From Onthophagus taurus (Eukaryota > Arthropoda > Insecta > Coleoptera > Scarabaeidae), in the NCBI RefSeq assembly GCF_036711975.1, contig NW_027248938.1, forward strand, positions 434,001-498,000: a stretch of 64,000 bases of DNA. The letters are read 5' to 3'. Position 1 is the first letter of the stretch. Every line of letters starts with the position of its first letter. Shown piece after piece: positions 1 through 11,049 of this stretch. The notes below the pieces were generated by a model. That model saw only the letters and a program-made list of their open reading frames with translations, did no database searches and had not been told where the DNA came from. Position numbers and translations under genes: made by a program.

Positions 1-22
1 TTGATTTATTAATTTTTTTTAG

Positions 23-390
23 TATTTTTTATATGTTTTCTTCCACTCCACGTTTTTTTCTTATGGTTTTTCTTTCATTCAACGGCGGAAACTGATTATG
101 ACGAATATTGGCACAAAATCAAAATCGTTGGATTTTGTTTGAGGTAAAAATTTAAAACAATCGTTTTTATTTTAATAATTCTTTGTTGTAGTTTTTCTAG
201 TTCTTGTATTAACTTAGTCGCTTTATACTGCGTAAGTGGGGTTTACCGACAATATTTTAACCGCTGCTTATTCTGTAAGGACCAAAGAAGACTACAAGGA
301 ATGACACGTTCATCGCGACTTGGTAATTGCGAAACAAGTTTTAACTCAACTTGTACAAAAAACACCATGCAGGTAATTCTTGATAGATAA
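23..390 (+). pseudogene. CCHamide-type neuropeptide GPCR, last two exons (copy 1)
   Basis: This is the 3' end of a class A peptide receptor; the upstream exons would lie left of the window. Exon 23-143 follows an AG at 21-22 and encodes TM6 and the third outer loop (ICFLPLHVFFLWFFF, then TAETDYDEYWH). It ends at a GT at 144. Exon 192-390 encodes TM7 and the cytoplasmic tail, with stop TAA at 388-390. The family, recalled as insect CCHamide/bombesin-like receptors, normally has NPxxLY in TM7; here it reads NLVALY, so the conserved proline is lost. The TM6 exon is in a frame compatible with the upstream exon end seen in copy 2 (22329). It could be an expressed gene with a divergent TM7 or a decaying duplicate. 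Receptor class is confident; exact subtype is moderate. Confidence 0.7.
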
Positions 391-1014
391 ATTAATAAAC
401 CTTTCATGGTAGTAAATAGAAGGGGTTAGTAAACAAGGAGAAATCACTTAAAAGAGCGTTATCTATGTTAATTCCGAGCGTATTGGGGAAAATTTTTAAA
501 TTTAGATAAATGAATTTGCTTGCGGCTTATACCAAGAAATTCGTTTTGATTGTTTTAGGGAACGACGGTCGAATCTTTTTTTATACTGCGTAAAAAGACG
601 ATTTTGACGAACAAAAAATGTTGTGAAGTAACGACTGTTCGCATGATTGCTATTGGAAAAAATAAGATTGTACAGAAAGAAATTGGAGTAAATAAATCGT
701 ATGATTGTTAAAAAAGTCAAAATAAAAAAATATTGTAAAAGAAGAAACATATTTATAATTAATTAATAACTTATATGGTTCGTAAATATTGGTACTACGT
801 ATTGTACACGTAAACACCTTACACTAACTTCTGTAAAAAGTTGACACAATAGTCATCTCTTCTTACTTCCTGTGCAGAAAAGTTGTGACGTTGACGCAAG
901 GATGCGTAATCAGTTCCACGATCCGGATTTGTTTTGGGAGAATTTTAAATTAACTTTAAATAAAAAAAAACGCAAGAAAATATTCGATATAAAAAAATCA
1001 ACAAAACAAAACTG

Positions 1015-1230
1015 AAACTATTTGATCCCGATACGTTTTGTTTAAAGTACAAGCTTGTCTATTTGAAACGTAATAAAATAAAAAAAGATTCGACGGAAAA
1101 ATATTCGGAGTCGGCAGAGGGAAGGTAGGTACTCCTCCATAGATTTTTTTTTGTAATGGAAAAATCCCAATGTAAAATCCAAAGAAAATATTCCCGGAAT
1201 AACAATATCCCAAAATAGGAGGCCTTAGTT
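1015..1230 (-). repeat. LTR-like dispersed repeat, inverted relative to 28900-29380
   Basis: The segment reads GATCCCGATACGTTTTG, then an AAGCTTGTC block, then a GGAGTCGGCAGAGGGA block, then CCCAAAATAGGAGGCC. The same blocks occur in reverse complement between 28900 and 29380, where about 0.25 kb is inserted between them. A shorter version lies in copy 2 at 23300-23475. It looks like a retroelement LTR or leader fragment carried along in the receptor duplication. Confidence 0.5.
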
Positions 1231-1284
1231 GTTAAAGGCGTCGCACCGTAACAGAGTTGTTTCTTTGGCACTCGGTACAACACT

Positions 1285-1440
1285 TCTGTGGTAGTACATA
1301 CGGTAAAAAAATACTTACGGTTTCATTAAATCTAAGAAGGAATTTTCCATTCGTATTTACCATGGCCAATGTTAGTAAACCAATCATTGGTGCGGATTTC
1401 AAATTGTTTTCAATCGGTTCCATTGTCAAAGACACCATCC
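1285..1440 (+). pseudogene. Ty3/gypsy aspartic-protease fragment
   Basis: The plus frame reads STYGKKILTVSLNLRR, then NFPFVFTMANVSKPIIGADF. Insect gypsy polyproteins have this at the C-terminal half of the retropepsin domain, where ANV.KPIIGADF is a hallmark. No DTG active site, reverse transcriptase or zinc knuckle lies nearby, so it is an isolated fragment. It falls inside the part of the duplication absent from copy 2, consistent with insertion after duplication. Confidence 0.5.
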
Positions 1441-1616
1441 CAACTCCCAAAATCTTTTCTTTTGAAACGAAATATACAGCACACTTTTGAGAAGTTTTCC
1501 AAAATTAACGTCTACACCGGACTTTACAAAACCAGTTGAACATAACCCGACGTTTAGACGTGCACAAATGCAACATCGCATTATTAGTAAACTTATTCAT
1601 AAAATTCTTTAGTGAT

Positions 1617-1692
1617 GGCCGCTTGTGCTCCAGTCGGCGGGGTATAAGTTCGTCCAAAAATTTATTGCCAATGAGCGCCACGTAGTTTCAAA
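1617..1692 (-). repeat. Inverted copy of the LTR-end motif at 10962-11032
   Basis: The reverse complement gives CTACGTGGCGCTCATTGG, then a stretch containing GAAC.TA..CCCCGCCG and GCTGGAGCACAAGCGGCC. 10962-11032 has the same order on the plus strand. Related TGGCGCC blocks occur at 30221, 42864 and 49573. It is read as a fragment of a long-LTR retroelement family. Confidence 0.45.
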
Positions 1693-2639
1693 ATTTACAT
1701 TTTGGGAAAATTTTGGTTAAGATTTTGCGTCTTGAGGCTAATCCGAGGCCATCCGAGGCAAATATCACTCGCGTTGAAAAGTCGTGGTGAAGTTTTTTCT
1801 ATAGTGGTGTGAAGTTATTCATAAATCCCAGCTATAAACTTAAAACATTTATAATTTCGTAACCAAAAAAAAAATTCTTATAATGATGGGACTTTAGGGG
1901 TACATTTAACCACGATGGGCACTTCTGAAATTGATGAATTTTTAGAGTGATCTAGAAAGGTGCCTTTACTTAGAAAGGTTTTCGAGAAAAAAAATTTGTT
2001 GTTAGACTCTACACATACATATGTAGCGCGGCATGGACTTTGGAGATGAGTTTGACCCCGATGGGCACCTCTGAAATTGATGAAATTTTAGGATTATTTA
2101 GTGTTTTTGTAATGTAACATTCTAAAACAAGTAACACATAAGGTAACATCGCATTTTTTGACATCGACGTTGATTTACTCTCCTTTTGATGAAATGTCCT
2201 TTCTTAACGAATCTTACACTGTCCAAAATTTTGGATTTAGAGCAAGATGACACGCTGAGTGGTCTGGATCGAGTTACAAAGAGGAAACAAATTTTTGTTA
2301 CTGATTTTTCAAACTTATCTCAGCATAAATAATACGTCGGATATGTTCACACCACTAAATCGCACGAACTTTATATTCTAACTATAGAAGTTAACTAATT
2401 ATAGCCATTTTTATGTAAAAATTATACTTTTCCTAAATTAAAAATTTTTCAAGTTCAATTTACCTTATGTAACCATAGAAACCGAAAAGTTACAAGTTAT
2501 GTTAGTGAAAAATATACGAACAAATCAAATTAAAATATGGCTAATTGAATAAAATATTTTAAATGTAAATTTAAGTAATAACACACTATGTAAGTAATAA
2601 ATATCATTTATTTGTAAGTGAACAAATCCTCATTCAAAC

Positions 2640-3235
2640 AAATTCCCTCCCAATTCGGCACACATTTGAAGACGAGTTCTAAATTCTTTATAAGAAGTAC
2701 GAATTTCCGCCAGTGGTAGAGATTCTATCGCTTTAATTATTCTTAGTTTTAATAGTTCTGCATCATCTTGTAATAGTTCACTGTAAACAATTTGTTTCAA
2801 TCGTCCCCAAAAACAAAAATCCGTAATTGTAAGATCAGGACTACGTGCTGGCCATCAAATAGGACCATTTCGTTCAATCCATTTTTGACGAAATTGTAAA
2901 TTTAACCATTTGGCACAATGTGTGAATGGTAAGCTGGGCAACTGTTTTGGTGAAAGTACATTGACCGTATAAAATTTAAGGGTAATTGGATTTGCATCGC
3001 TCCAATAACGACAATGCTGGGAAGAAACAATGTCATTTGTTGAAAAGCTATCTGAAAAGCAGCGTCTTCCTCATTTAGTCTCTTTGTCTGCCTCTTTATG
3101 GATAATACAGAACCCGTTTCCAAATTTTTTTCATCAGTTTCCGAGCCCCACATGAGATATTCTTGGGTTCGGATATTTTTGCTGGAATTTTTGTATAATT
3201 TCACGAAAACATGATTCACTAGTACCATAGCACAC
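2640..3235 (-). pseudogene. mariner-like transposase fragment (degenerate)
   Basis: On the minus strand the frames give FHQNSCPAYHSHIVPNG (about 2901-2951), then after a frame change FRQKWIERNGPI, an in-frame stop, and WPARSPDLTITDFCFWG. This is followed by RLKQIVY and a C-terminal helix ending near 2645. It matches the second half of mariner/Tc1-superfamily transposases: the DNCPAH-type second aspartate (here QNSCPAYH, the aspartate lost) and the SPDLT.xDF block with the last acidic residue. At least one frameshift and one stop make it non-functional. No terminal repeats were located. Confidence 0.65.
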
Positions 3236-3437
3236 TACTAAATAAATTCTCTCTTTCACGGTTAACATCGCATGAAAAGACTTAAATTTAGAAGATTGAA
3301 ATTTTGCACGATTTCTATAACCCGAAAATGTTATTACAAGAGGCTGAACAAATCAACCCCATAATAGTTTGCATTAGAACTTTTTAATACGTCTACATTT
3401 TTCTATTTAAAAACTTGATTTAAATAGTGGGATTCAA

Positions 3438-3655
3438 TACGCAACTTTTTTGTCTCTTGACGTTTTCTCCTACAATTGTTAGTTTGATCACAAAAAAATA
3501 AGATAATACATAGGCTCAAGTGAATTAATTCAGAGATTAATTATTATTAGTCAAAGAAATGAAGTTATGTCAAATTGATCTCGGCATTATTTTATTTTTT
3601 ATGATCAAATTAACAATTTGTTAGTTGTAAAATGTCAAGAGATAAGAAAGTTGCA
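3438..3655. repeat. Hairpin MITE-like inverted repeat
   Basis: Left arm AATACGCAACTTTTTTGTC (3434 onward), continuing through TCTTGACG and GTTAGTTTGATCA, is matched in reverse by TGATCAAATTAACAA, TGTCAAGAGATAAG and AAAGTTGC at about 3601-3654. The arms have mismatches and small gaps. Transposition origin is inferred; target duplications were not resolved. Confidence 0.4.
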
Positions 3656-3659
3656 CATT

Positions 3660-4165
3660 TTTCCCATAATTTTAGAGGGCTATAACTTGGAGGAGAAGGG
3701 GTTTTGAACAAAAAGTTATATGAAAGACACCCCGTAATTTTCGCTGAAAAATCATCCTTGAAATCTTTCACATCAATTTAGAAACACTGGTATAATAAAA
3801 TCAGAAATACTTTATTTTTATTTATTTAATTGATTCTAATTAATATTTCTTAATTTTCGTATTTGTATTTTAACCAAAGAATTCTTAATGACGAAATAAT
3901 AAAGAAGCAATTTGTATACGAGAAGTCGTTTATCCAAACTCGGGTAGTAGCAAAAAAACTTTGTTTATACTACATACTCGTTTGATATGTGTGATCCATT
4001 AAACTGTCGGTCGGCCAATTGCTCAAAGGAACGCTCGGCGCAACCACGTCTGCAATAGGACGAACAAAAATCAAAACTGACTTTTTATATTTTTACTACA
4101 ATTTAAACCGAAAATAATTATTGGTTTTTTTTTATTCTATCCGAGAAAAGTACTAATTGATTTAT
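3660..4165. other. AT-rich intergenic stretch, nothing recognised
   Basis: No open frame with family resemblance, RNA gene or clear repeat was seen between the hairpin element and the piggyBac left end. Confidence 0.5.
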
Positions 4166-4182
4166 TTCACCCATTAATTACC

Positions 4183-4201
4183 AACGTTGCGTAAACGCAA
4201 C
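4183..4201. repeat. Subterminal palindrome of piggyBac element (left)
   Basis: AACGTTGCGTAAACGCAAC: GTTGCG and CGCAAC form a 6-bp stem around TAAA. An identical copy lies at 6725-6743 and a variant (TTGCGTATTCGCAACG) at 4525-4540. Probable transposase-binding site; inferred. Confidence 0.55.
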
Positions 4202-4825
4202 ATATTGTTTACAATTTTTTTTTAACCGTTTGCAGCTATTTTAGAGTTTAATTATTTGGTAGTAATTCGAGTATACTATGAAGCTTTCGGGAAAAATTTT
4301 AGTTTGGCACAATTTTCATTACAATTAAAAAAAAATAATTTTGAATTTTGCCGATTTTTAGGTATTCTGCAGCACTGTACTTTGAAATTTATTTGCGACG
4401 AGTGACTAACAATTTTTGGATTTTGTCATGTCTATTATAAACTATTATCTTTTCGGATCATATTGACGTAAATTTCACTTTTGTAAAAAAAAAATTTTTA
4501 ATAAGAAATTGAGTGTAATTTTAATGTTGCGTATTCGCAACGTTGGCGGTATAAGGCAATAAATTTCTATTTTGATACTTTTTATATTGACAGTATATTT
4601 CTAAACTCGAGGGGTGACATCGCGAAGTAGTATAAGGGAATAAAACGGTGACATGTGACTTGCTCCAGAATAGAGCAAAAATAATTTTGAAGTTTTACCT
4701 TGTCGCACTAACGACCGAGCCCCTTGTCGTAAAAATACAAACTAAAAGAAAATTTTTCTAACCTAACTTTTAAGAATTGTCATAAAACAGTTAATAAACA
4801 CTGATTTCGATTTCCTAACTTTAAA

Positions 4826-6697
4826 ATGTGTGAAAATAAGTGGAAAAATAATCCAAAAAGACCCCTAACTTTACGTGAATTGGAAGTCGAAATGGAAAAT
4901 ATTACCGATAATGAAATTGACGTTGCTATTATTCCTCCAACGGGAGATGACCTAACTGATGAAGAGTATTTTAACGACAACGATTTAACAGGTAATTTTC
5001 GTAAAATAATCTTCTGAATGCTATCTCTATACGTTACATTCATGAGGATAGACTTTTACTAGTCATTTTTCAGGCAATGAAAATGAATTGACCTAAGATG
5101 TTGCTGGCACTTATGAAATAATTTCAAATAATATTGATGATACGGTAGACGCCAATTTCCCCAATTACTTCTGGACCTGGACCAAAAAAAAGAGCCAAAT
5201 TATCTAAATTTTGTCCAAAATGGGAACATAAAAAACATCCCACATATTTTTCATCGCCTGAGTCCAATCAAATTACCCGTGAGCATACGTTGAAAGAGAC
5301 TGTAGAAAGAAAAAGTCCTCTAGAAGTGTTTGAAATGTATTTTGACAATGAGGTTCTAACACTTATTGTAGATTTTTCGATAAAATATGCCCATGATAAT
5401 AATAGACATCAGTATATATTTTCTATAGATGATTTAAGAAAATTTTTGGGAATAATGATTTTAACGGGTTATCACACTCTTCCACAAATGGATATGTACT
5501 GGAGTAAAGACGAGGATAAAGGTGTGTCCTTGGTCAAAAATTGTATGAGCAGAAATAGATTTCGAGACATAAAGAAAAATTTACATCTATGTGATAATGC
5601 TCTACTAGATAAAACAGATAAATTTTTCAAACTCCGTCCTTTATTTGAACTTATAAATAAAAGAAATGTGCAGTTTGGAATATTTACCTATAACTTATCT
5701 ATCGATGAAGAAATGGTCCCGTATTTTGGTAAGCATTCAGCCAAAATGTTTATAAAAGGGAAACCTGTAAGATTCGGCTGCAAACTATGGTGCCTCTGTT
5801 CGTCTGATGGCTACCTGTACCAGTTCATACCATATGGAGGTGCCAGAGTTGACAAAAGCGAATTGGGATTAGGAGCAGACGTAATCATTAGTCTTCTAAA
5901 AGTTTTAAAATCGCCTTCAGAACACAGAATTTTTTTCGACAATTTTTTTTCCTCTTATAAATTATTTACTGTTTTGAAGGAACTGGGAATTTTTGCGACT
6001 GGAACTATTCGTGACAACCGAATAGAGAAATGTCCCCTGGAATCGGCTAAATCTCTTAGAAAAAAAGAAAGAGGTGAATTCGATTTTTATTTTGATTCAG
6101 CTGCAGAAGTGTCTGTTGTTCGTTGGAACGATAATGCTGTGGTTACTGTTATTTCAAATAATTGCTTGCCAAAGAGATATAATCGGAAAGAGAGGAAAGA
6201 AGTGAACATTCCTCAACCTAATGTTATACAACAGTACAACAAACATATGGGGGGAGTGGATTTACATGACAACGGTATTGCAAACTACAGAATTAGGGTA
6301 CGAGGAAAAAAATGGTGGTGGCCCTTTTTTATAAACGTAGTTGATAGTAAATGCATGGAGAATATATAGATTGGGAAATGACAGCAAAATGAGTCAATTA
6401 GAATTCCGGTCCTATTTGGCATTAGCTTTGATAAAATCGCAAAAATTACAAGCCGATTCTGAAAAGACAGAGAACCCAATCAATTTCAAAAATGTACAGA
6501 CAATATCTCTTGGGCGACCATCCAAAAATAGTCTTCCCAACGAAATCAGAACAGACAAGGTGGGACATGTTATAATAAAAAATGACCAAGGTATTCGTCG
6601 TAGATGCCGACAATGTAGAAGCCAAACAATATTCTCATGCATAAAATGTAATGTTTTTTTACATACCGAATGTTTTGCTCTATTCCATGAAAAATAA
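4826..6697 (+). pseudogene. piggyBac-type transposase, frame-broken
   Basis: DDE transposase that moves TTAA-flanked elements in the nucleus. The N-terminal acidic region starts at ATG 4826 (to 5017). The catalytic part is open 5290-6369, with LSIDEEMVPYFG, then HRIFFDNFFSSY, then HMGGVDLHDN, matching the piggyBac DDE_Tnp_1_7 landmarks. A separate frame, 6341-6697, holds the end: VNAWRIYR, then a Cys-rich finger (RRCRQC, FSCIKCNVFLHTECF). The two large frames overlap, so a frameshift lies at about 6335-6345. Between 5017 and 5290 the frame is broken by stops (e.g. around 5090). Some breaks could be introns or assembly errors, but no convincing GT-AG intron removes the 6340 shift. Confidence 0.8.
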
Positions 6698-6724
6698 AGA
6701 AAAAAAATTACTCCTTTTTCAGCC

Positions 6725-6743
6725 AACGTTGCGTAAACGCAAC
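6725..6743. repeat. Subterminal palindrome of piggyBac element (right)
   Basis: Identical 19 bp to 4183-4201, 28 bp after the transposase stop. Being palindromic, it presents the same site in either orientation. Confidence 0.55.
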
Positions 6744-7087
6744 ATTTTGTATTGAGTTCACCTACATATTTTTTATTTATTTTTTTTTTTAGATTTGTAT
6801 TATTTAATATGTTTTTAAATAGATTTAATTAAAAAAATATTTAAAGTTAAATTTTTTCAACCCTTGGCCATTAATGGGTTAATTAGCAAGTTAATTTTTG
6901 GTTCTCTATTATAAAAAAAGGACAGATATTTTTTAAAATATTTAGTTGTAATGCTTAAAGTAATTAAATATTTTATATGTTAAACAATTTCGTGTTCAAT
7001 CACATAAATTCAATTAATCTTTTATTCTGAGTATGCAACTTCTACTACAAGTTGGATTATATAGGAGTTATATCTAGAAACAAGGCT

Positions 7088-7810
7088 CTAGGCCTTACCG
7101 TTGTCGAGACACAGCCGCTCCGTACGCTTAACGGGACACTGTACTGTGGGTAACTCAAGAAAATGTTTTAATGTTTCTGCCATAGGGACGTAGTATACAA
7201 AACTGTCTTTTATGGTTACGTGAACGGTATTACGCTTTCTTTTTCGATCCGAGGAACTTCCAATTTTGTGGTTCAAAGGCTTTATAAAAGTCTCATTTGT
7301 ATCAAATATTTTAAATCTTTTGTATTCAGAATTAACAGTAAGAAATGGATTTTGAAGCAATGTAAACATGTCATCAAACATAACTGCATGATTAGAGTCT
7401 AATGCAGGCTTACATAAAATGTCAAAACACTGCTTTAAAATTTCAAGTGGTTTAAACAATAAAGTATTTTCTACACAATCTAAAATTTGTTGTACCAAAT
7501 TTCCTGTTATTGATAAATTATCACAAAGGCCAGCGACAAATATCTTCAGTGATTCACTGAAAACAGCTTTACATTTTCTTAAATATACAGTCATGTCAAT
7601 TTCTGTGGGTTCTGAATTGATAGACGATAATGGTGAATCTTCGACATTGTTGGTTATTGAACATTTTATAGAATCACTCTTAACGAGAGATGTGTTTAAT
7701 TCAGAGTCTGTAGAGTTCGAATGTTTCTGTAGCATATGGTGTTTGTAATTAAACTTTCTATGCTACAACCTTTTACATTCCGTTATTGGGCACACAAAAT
7801 AATTTCTTAA
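7088..7810 (-). pseudogene. C2H2-type exon fragment of an unrecognised gene family
   Basis: The open minus frame 7735-7088 encodes 215 aa starting MLQKHSNSTDSELN. Reading further upstream (to about 7810) gives YFVCPITECKRL, a stop, then HRKFNYKHHML, a C2H2 finger outline (C-x4-C...H-x4-H) interrupted by a stop. Later parts include KIFVAGLCDNLSITGN and a C-terminal YYVPMAETLKHFLELP segment. I associate this arrangement with large repetitive families of uncharacterised animal genes that pair a finger with an all-helical domain, but function is unknown. It may be a transposon passenger or a host gene remnant. The nearby minus-strand pieces at 8028-8435 could belong to the same kind of locus. Confidence 0.4.
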
Positions 7811-8027
7811 CTAATGGACACATTCCAAATGTAAAGCATATTTTTTCAAACAAGAAAATAATTTACCGCAGCTTGTACAAGGTAATATTTAATCAGCTTT
7901 AATAAATCGTAAATATGTGGCGGAATTACGTCGTGGACGGTTACAATTTTATAAATAATTCTTTGAAATAATACCCAGAGGTATTCACTTTCAATTGGAT
8001 TCATTATTTCACCACATGAAATAATTT

Positions 8028-8435
8028 AAACAAAATATCAAAGCATTTTATTAATGTGGGATACTCATACTTTAATGTATCGAAGATTACGAAGAACCCC
8101 TTTGATTCTTTAGCGGATCCAAGAACAAGAAGGTAGGGTTGAACAGGTTGTTTCCTTAATGTTGCGGCTGCCCTTCGTTCGTCAATATAGTCTTGTCAAT
8201 ATCTTCAGGAATCTAGGCAATTTTATGAAAATTAATATAAATACATCACGTGCACAATTATTATACCTGAACGAAAACAATTATTGATCTTATTGACAGT
8301 TTTAGTTCATCTAAAAGTTCAATATTATATTTGTCTTTAATATTGTTTATTTTCAGTTTCAAAACGGCATCAAGAAAAGTTGCCCATGTACTATACAACT
8401 GGGTACTTGTTTCCGGATATAATAAATTGTAATCT
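8028..8435 (-). pseudogene. Exon fragments, same unrecognised repetitive gene family
   Basis: A minus-strand exon (about 8427-8267) encodes ETSTQLYSTWATFLDAVLKL and then ELLDELKLSIRSIIVFVQ, ending at a GT donor. After a short intron a second exon (about 8219-8028) contains QPVQPYLLVLGS and GFFVIFDTLKYEYPTLIKCF, ending IFDTLKYEYP...LFHVVK. The motif PYLLVLG...FFVIFD...LFKLFHV recurs in uncharacterised multi-copy animal proteins with no assigned function. A frame change is needed near 8190, suggesting decay. A short open piece at 8751-8650 ending with a GTAAGT donor may be an upstream exon. Confidence 0.35.
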
Positions 8436-8759
8436 TAATTTATCTAAAAATAAATTCACGATATCTACTATTAATCATATTTATAATAACTGCTTACCAA
8501 GATATCAGCTCTTTTATCGTTAAGGCTAGGCCAATTTACTAAAAATGCAGCAAAAATGCAGTTCTGAATTTATTTTTAGCCACGTTTGGTGTGATATGAG
8601 AGCTATAACATGGATAATAAGAACAAAAATAACAAATAAAGTAATTTGACTTACACTCGTCCACATCTTCCCCTTGTTCTTCAGCAGAATTACCGGACAA
8701 ACGACGTTTCTTTGAAGAAATTTCTCCACAACGGCAGATTAGATTTTGCATTTATCCAC

Positions 8760-10310
8760 AAGCCGACCTTTTGCTAATATTGGTCTTCCGGTGAGCGAAT
8801 CCTTTTTTTTCACAGCAGTAAACAGGTTTTTTTCGCGTTCCCACAGTTTCGGTAGGAAATAGTTCTATTACTTTACTGGCAAAGATATTATAGTGCTCAT
8901 GTTGTAATCGGCTATAAAAATAATGTATTATTTAAAATATTTAATACATTCACAAAGGAATTATTCTTTACATATCACTTACTTTTTAATAATTCAAAAT
9001 CTGGAAAATTGCTCTCCAAGATTGCGGGATTCAAATTCTGATCGAGTTCACCAAATGAAATGTCACTACTCAAACGACTGACTATGCTATTTGATTCACT
9101 TTCTTTGTTAGCATTAACCTAAAATGTTAATGGTTTGAAAATATTTAGTACCTATTATAAAATAAAAATGAAATATTGAAAGAATGAGTTCAGGATTCTT
9201 TTTAATTTAGCCCGCATTCCCACTGAAGGTACTACTTCCTTTAATTCATCAGGTGTTAATTTTACAAAAAGCTCCCAATCAATATCATTCTCTGTAAGGT
9301 GATTTAAATATTATTTATTTTATTATCTGTTGTGGGTAAGTCATTTCTACAGCATTACAATAACCGTTCTAGTGCGGTATGATAGTCTTGTCCCAACATA
9401 CGATAAAAACCGTTTTTAAATAGTTTTTGTGGCTGGTTAGAATAAACTTATTATTATAAACCAGTGGTGTCTATAACGTCTGTCTATAATATCTGGGCCT
9501 CAGAGCAAAAAAAGAAAAAGGAAGGTTACTTTTAAAATGTAAAAAAAGATTTTAAACCCTTCGGTCGATCTTGGCAAGACAATTATATAAAAAGTCGATG
9601 TTGATCAAAAATTAGTGGACACCACTGTTATAAACGATAAAAAGTTACAGACACGTCCGCACTGTATTTAATTTTTACCGTTTCACTTGAATCAGTATAT
9701 TATAAGCTCTATTTAACATGTGCGACTGTAATGACAAGTTTGCTAGGTTTTGTATAACTGTAATGTAGATTATATACAGGTGTCCCGTATCTTCCGGATC
9801 AGAGCATTATACGGTAGAAGGATACGGGAACTGTTTAAAGTCGTCCAATAGCAGGTAGTAAGTTATTACGGCGAAATTTTAATTTAGAATCAAATAAAGA
9901 AATAGAAATTGAACCAGCGTTGAATTTGGGAGAATTTTGTTTTGGAGATGTTGACGTAGAAAACTTGTTTCAAGTTTCAAAAATACATCCGGGTGGAGAT
10001 GAACAGTCGAGTTTTACAAGTGTGCTGAATTGGTCGATATCGTAGTTGATTTATTGAAATATAATTTTTGTGGAAATAAAACTTTGGAAAATACACAATT
10101 TGTGGATTTCATCAACCGATTCATTAGTTTTGGAACGCCTTCGGGGAGTTAAACACTTAAAAAAAATTCGATTCTACACGTTTTTAAAGCCGCCCAACAA
10201 CTTAGGCGTAAGGAACAAGTTTTTCTTTCAGTTTACCGCTGATTAAATCATTCATTATAGTTTTTTTTTACTTAGTTCCGACCTTTCATGGAACACGTTT
10301 TTCTGGTCAT
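8760..10310. other. Mostly unassigned AT-rich sequence
   Basis: No recognised gene. A plus frame around 9880-10090 reads GEFCFGDVDVENLFQVSK and then IHPGGDEQSSF before a frame change. It looks gene-like in composition, but I could not assign it and it has no clear splice borders. Confidence 0.3.
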
Positions 10311-10316
10311 CCAAAT

Positions 10317-10341
10317 ACATATATATATATATATATATTCT
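10317..10341. repeat. (AT)n microsatellite
   Basis: An uninterrupted run of about a dozen AT dinucleotides. Confidence 0.8.
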
Positions 10342-10949
10342 TCCGACATCACCCCGAGAACATTGAGGTAAAGGGAAAGAAGGAAAAGAAAGTGCTGGAA
10401 AGAGAGGTCGGTTAAAATAATTTTTTTTAACTTTTACATCGTTCGCCTAAATATAAAGAATAAAAATAAGAATATTTATATCTTCGATTACGCCCAATCC
10501 CCCTTTTGTTGAATTGAAGACAGATCTTGGATTTGGAAAATTATTTTTATTTTAGGTTTTGTTATTAAGATAGGAGAAGAAGTTATATATTTTTTTTACA
10601 TTTACGTTTGAACATTGTACCGGTGGTTACCTTGAAGCGGGTTTTTCGTTTTTCTTTAATTTTCGTGTTGTTCGTTTATTTTTCGGTTTCGACGAAAATT
10701 TGGCCAAATTTCGGTTCGTTCCGATTTTCCTTTCAGATTATTTTTTTTACCGCTTTCTGGTGCGCCGTCGTAGTAAAACGAGTTTGTTTCTTTTTATTTT
10801 AATTTCGTTTTTGATACATTTGTATTATTACTTTTGTAATATTTCTTTATTATTGATAAAGATTAATTTTTCTACAATTAAAGTTATTTCGGTGTCAAAG
10901 CAAAGTTTCGTAGTTTTACTCAACAATAATTTGGTGCGGGTGGATGTAA

Positions 10950-11040
10950 TATTTTTAAACTACGTGGCGCTCATTAGATATTTTTTTTGCACGAACTTAT
11001 TCCCCGCCGGCTGGAGCACAAGCGGCCATCTACTCCACCA
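10950..11040 (+). repeat. LTR-end-like motif (TGGCGC family)
   Basis: TACGTGGCGCTCATTAG, then CCCCGCCGGCTGGAGC and ACAAGCGGCCATC. It is the plus-strand version of 1617-1692 and resembles blocks at 30221, 42864 and 49573 that lie in or near gypsy-type LTRs. Likely a retroelement remnant; the full extent is unclear. Confidence 0.4.
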
Positions 11041-11049
11041 ATATATATT

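Larger units (their letters stand above)
1..2100 (+). repeat. Segmental duplication, copy 1 (partner 22362-23800)
   Basis: From base 1 the sequence runs parallel to 22362 onward: two receptor exons, 3' flank, the 'aaaaagattcgacgg' block (about 1082 against 23357) and the block around 'gatgggactttaggggta' (about 1882 against 23620). Copy 1 is longer because about 0.4-0.6 kb between roughly 1230 and 1870 is absent from copy 2. That extra part contains a retroelement protease fragment. Confidence 0.75.
4170..6878 (+). mobile_element. piggyBac-superfamily DNA transposon, both ends present
   Basis: Terminal inverted repeats are visible: left CCCATTAATTACCAA (4170-4184) and right, read in reverse complement, CCCATTAATGGCCAA (6864-6878). 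The right end is followed by TTAA (6879-6882), the piggyBac target site; the left end is preceded by TTCA (4166-4169), one change from TTAA. The 2.7 kb interior encodes one piggyBac-type transposase on the same strand. Subterminal 19-bp palindromes occur near both ends. Structure is confident; activity is unlikely because the transposase frame is broken. Confidence 0.85.
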
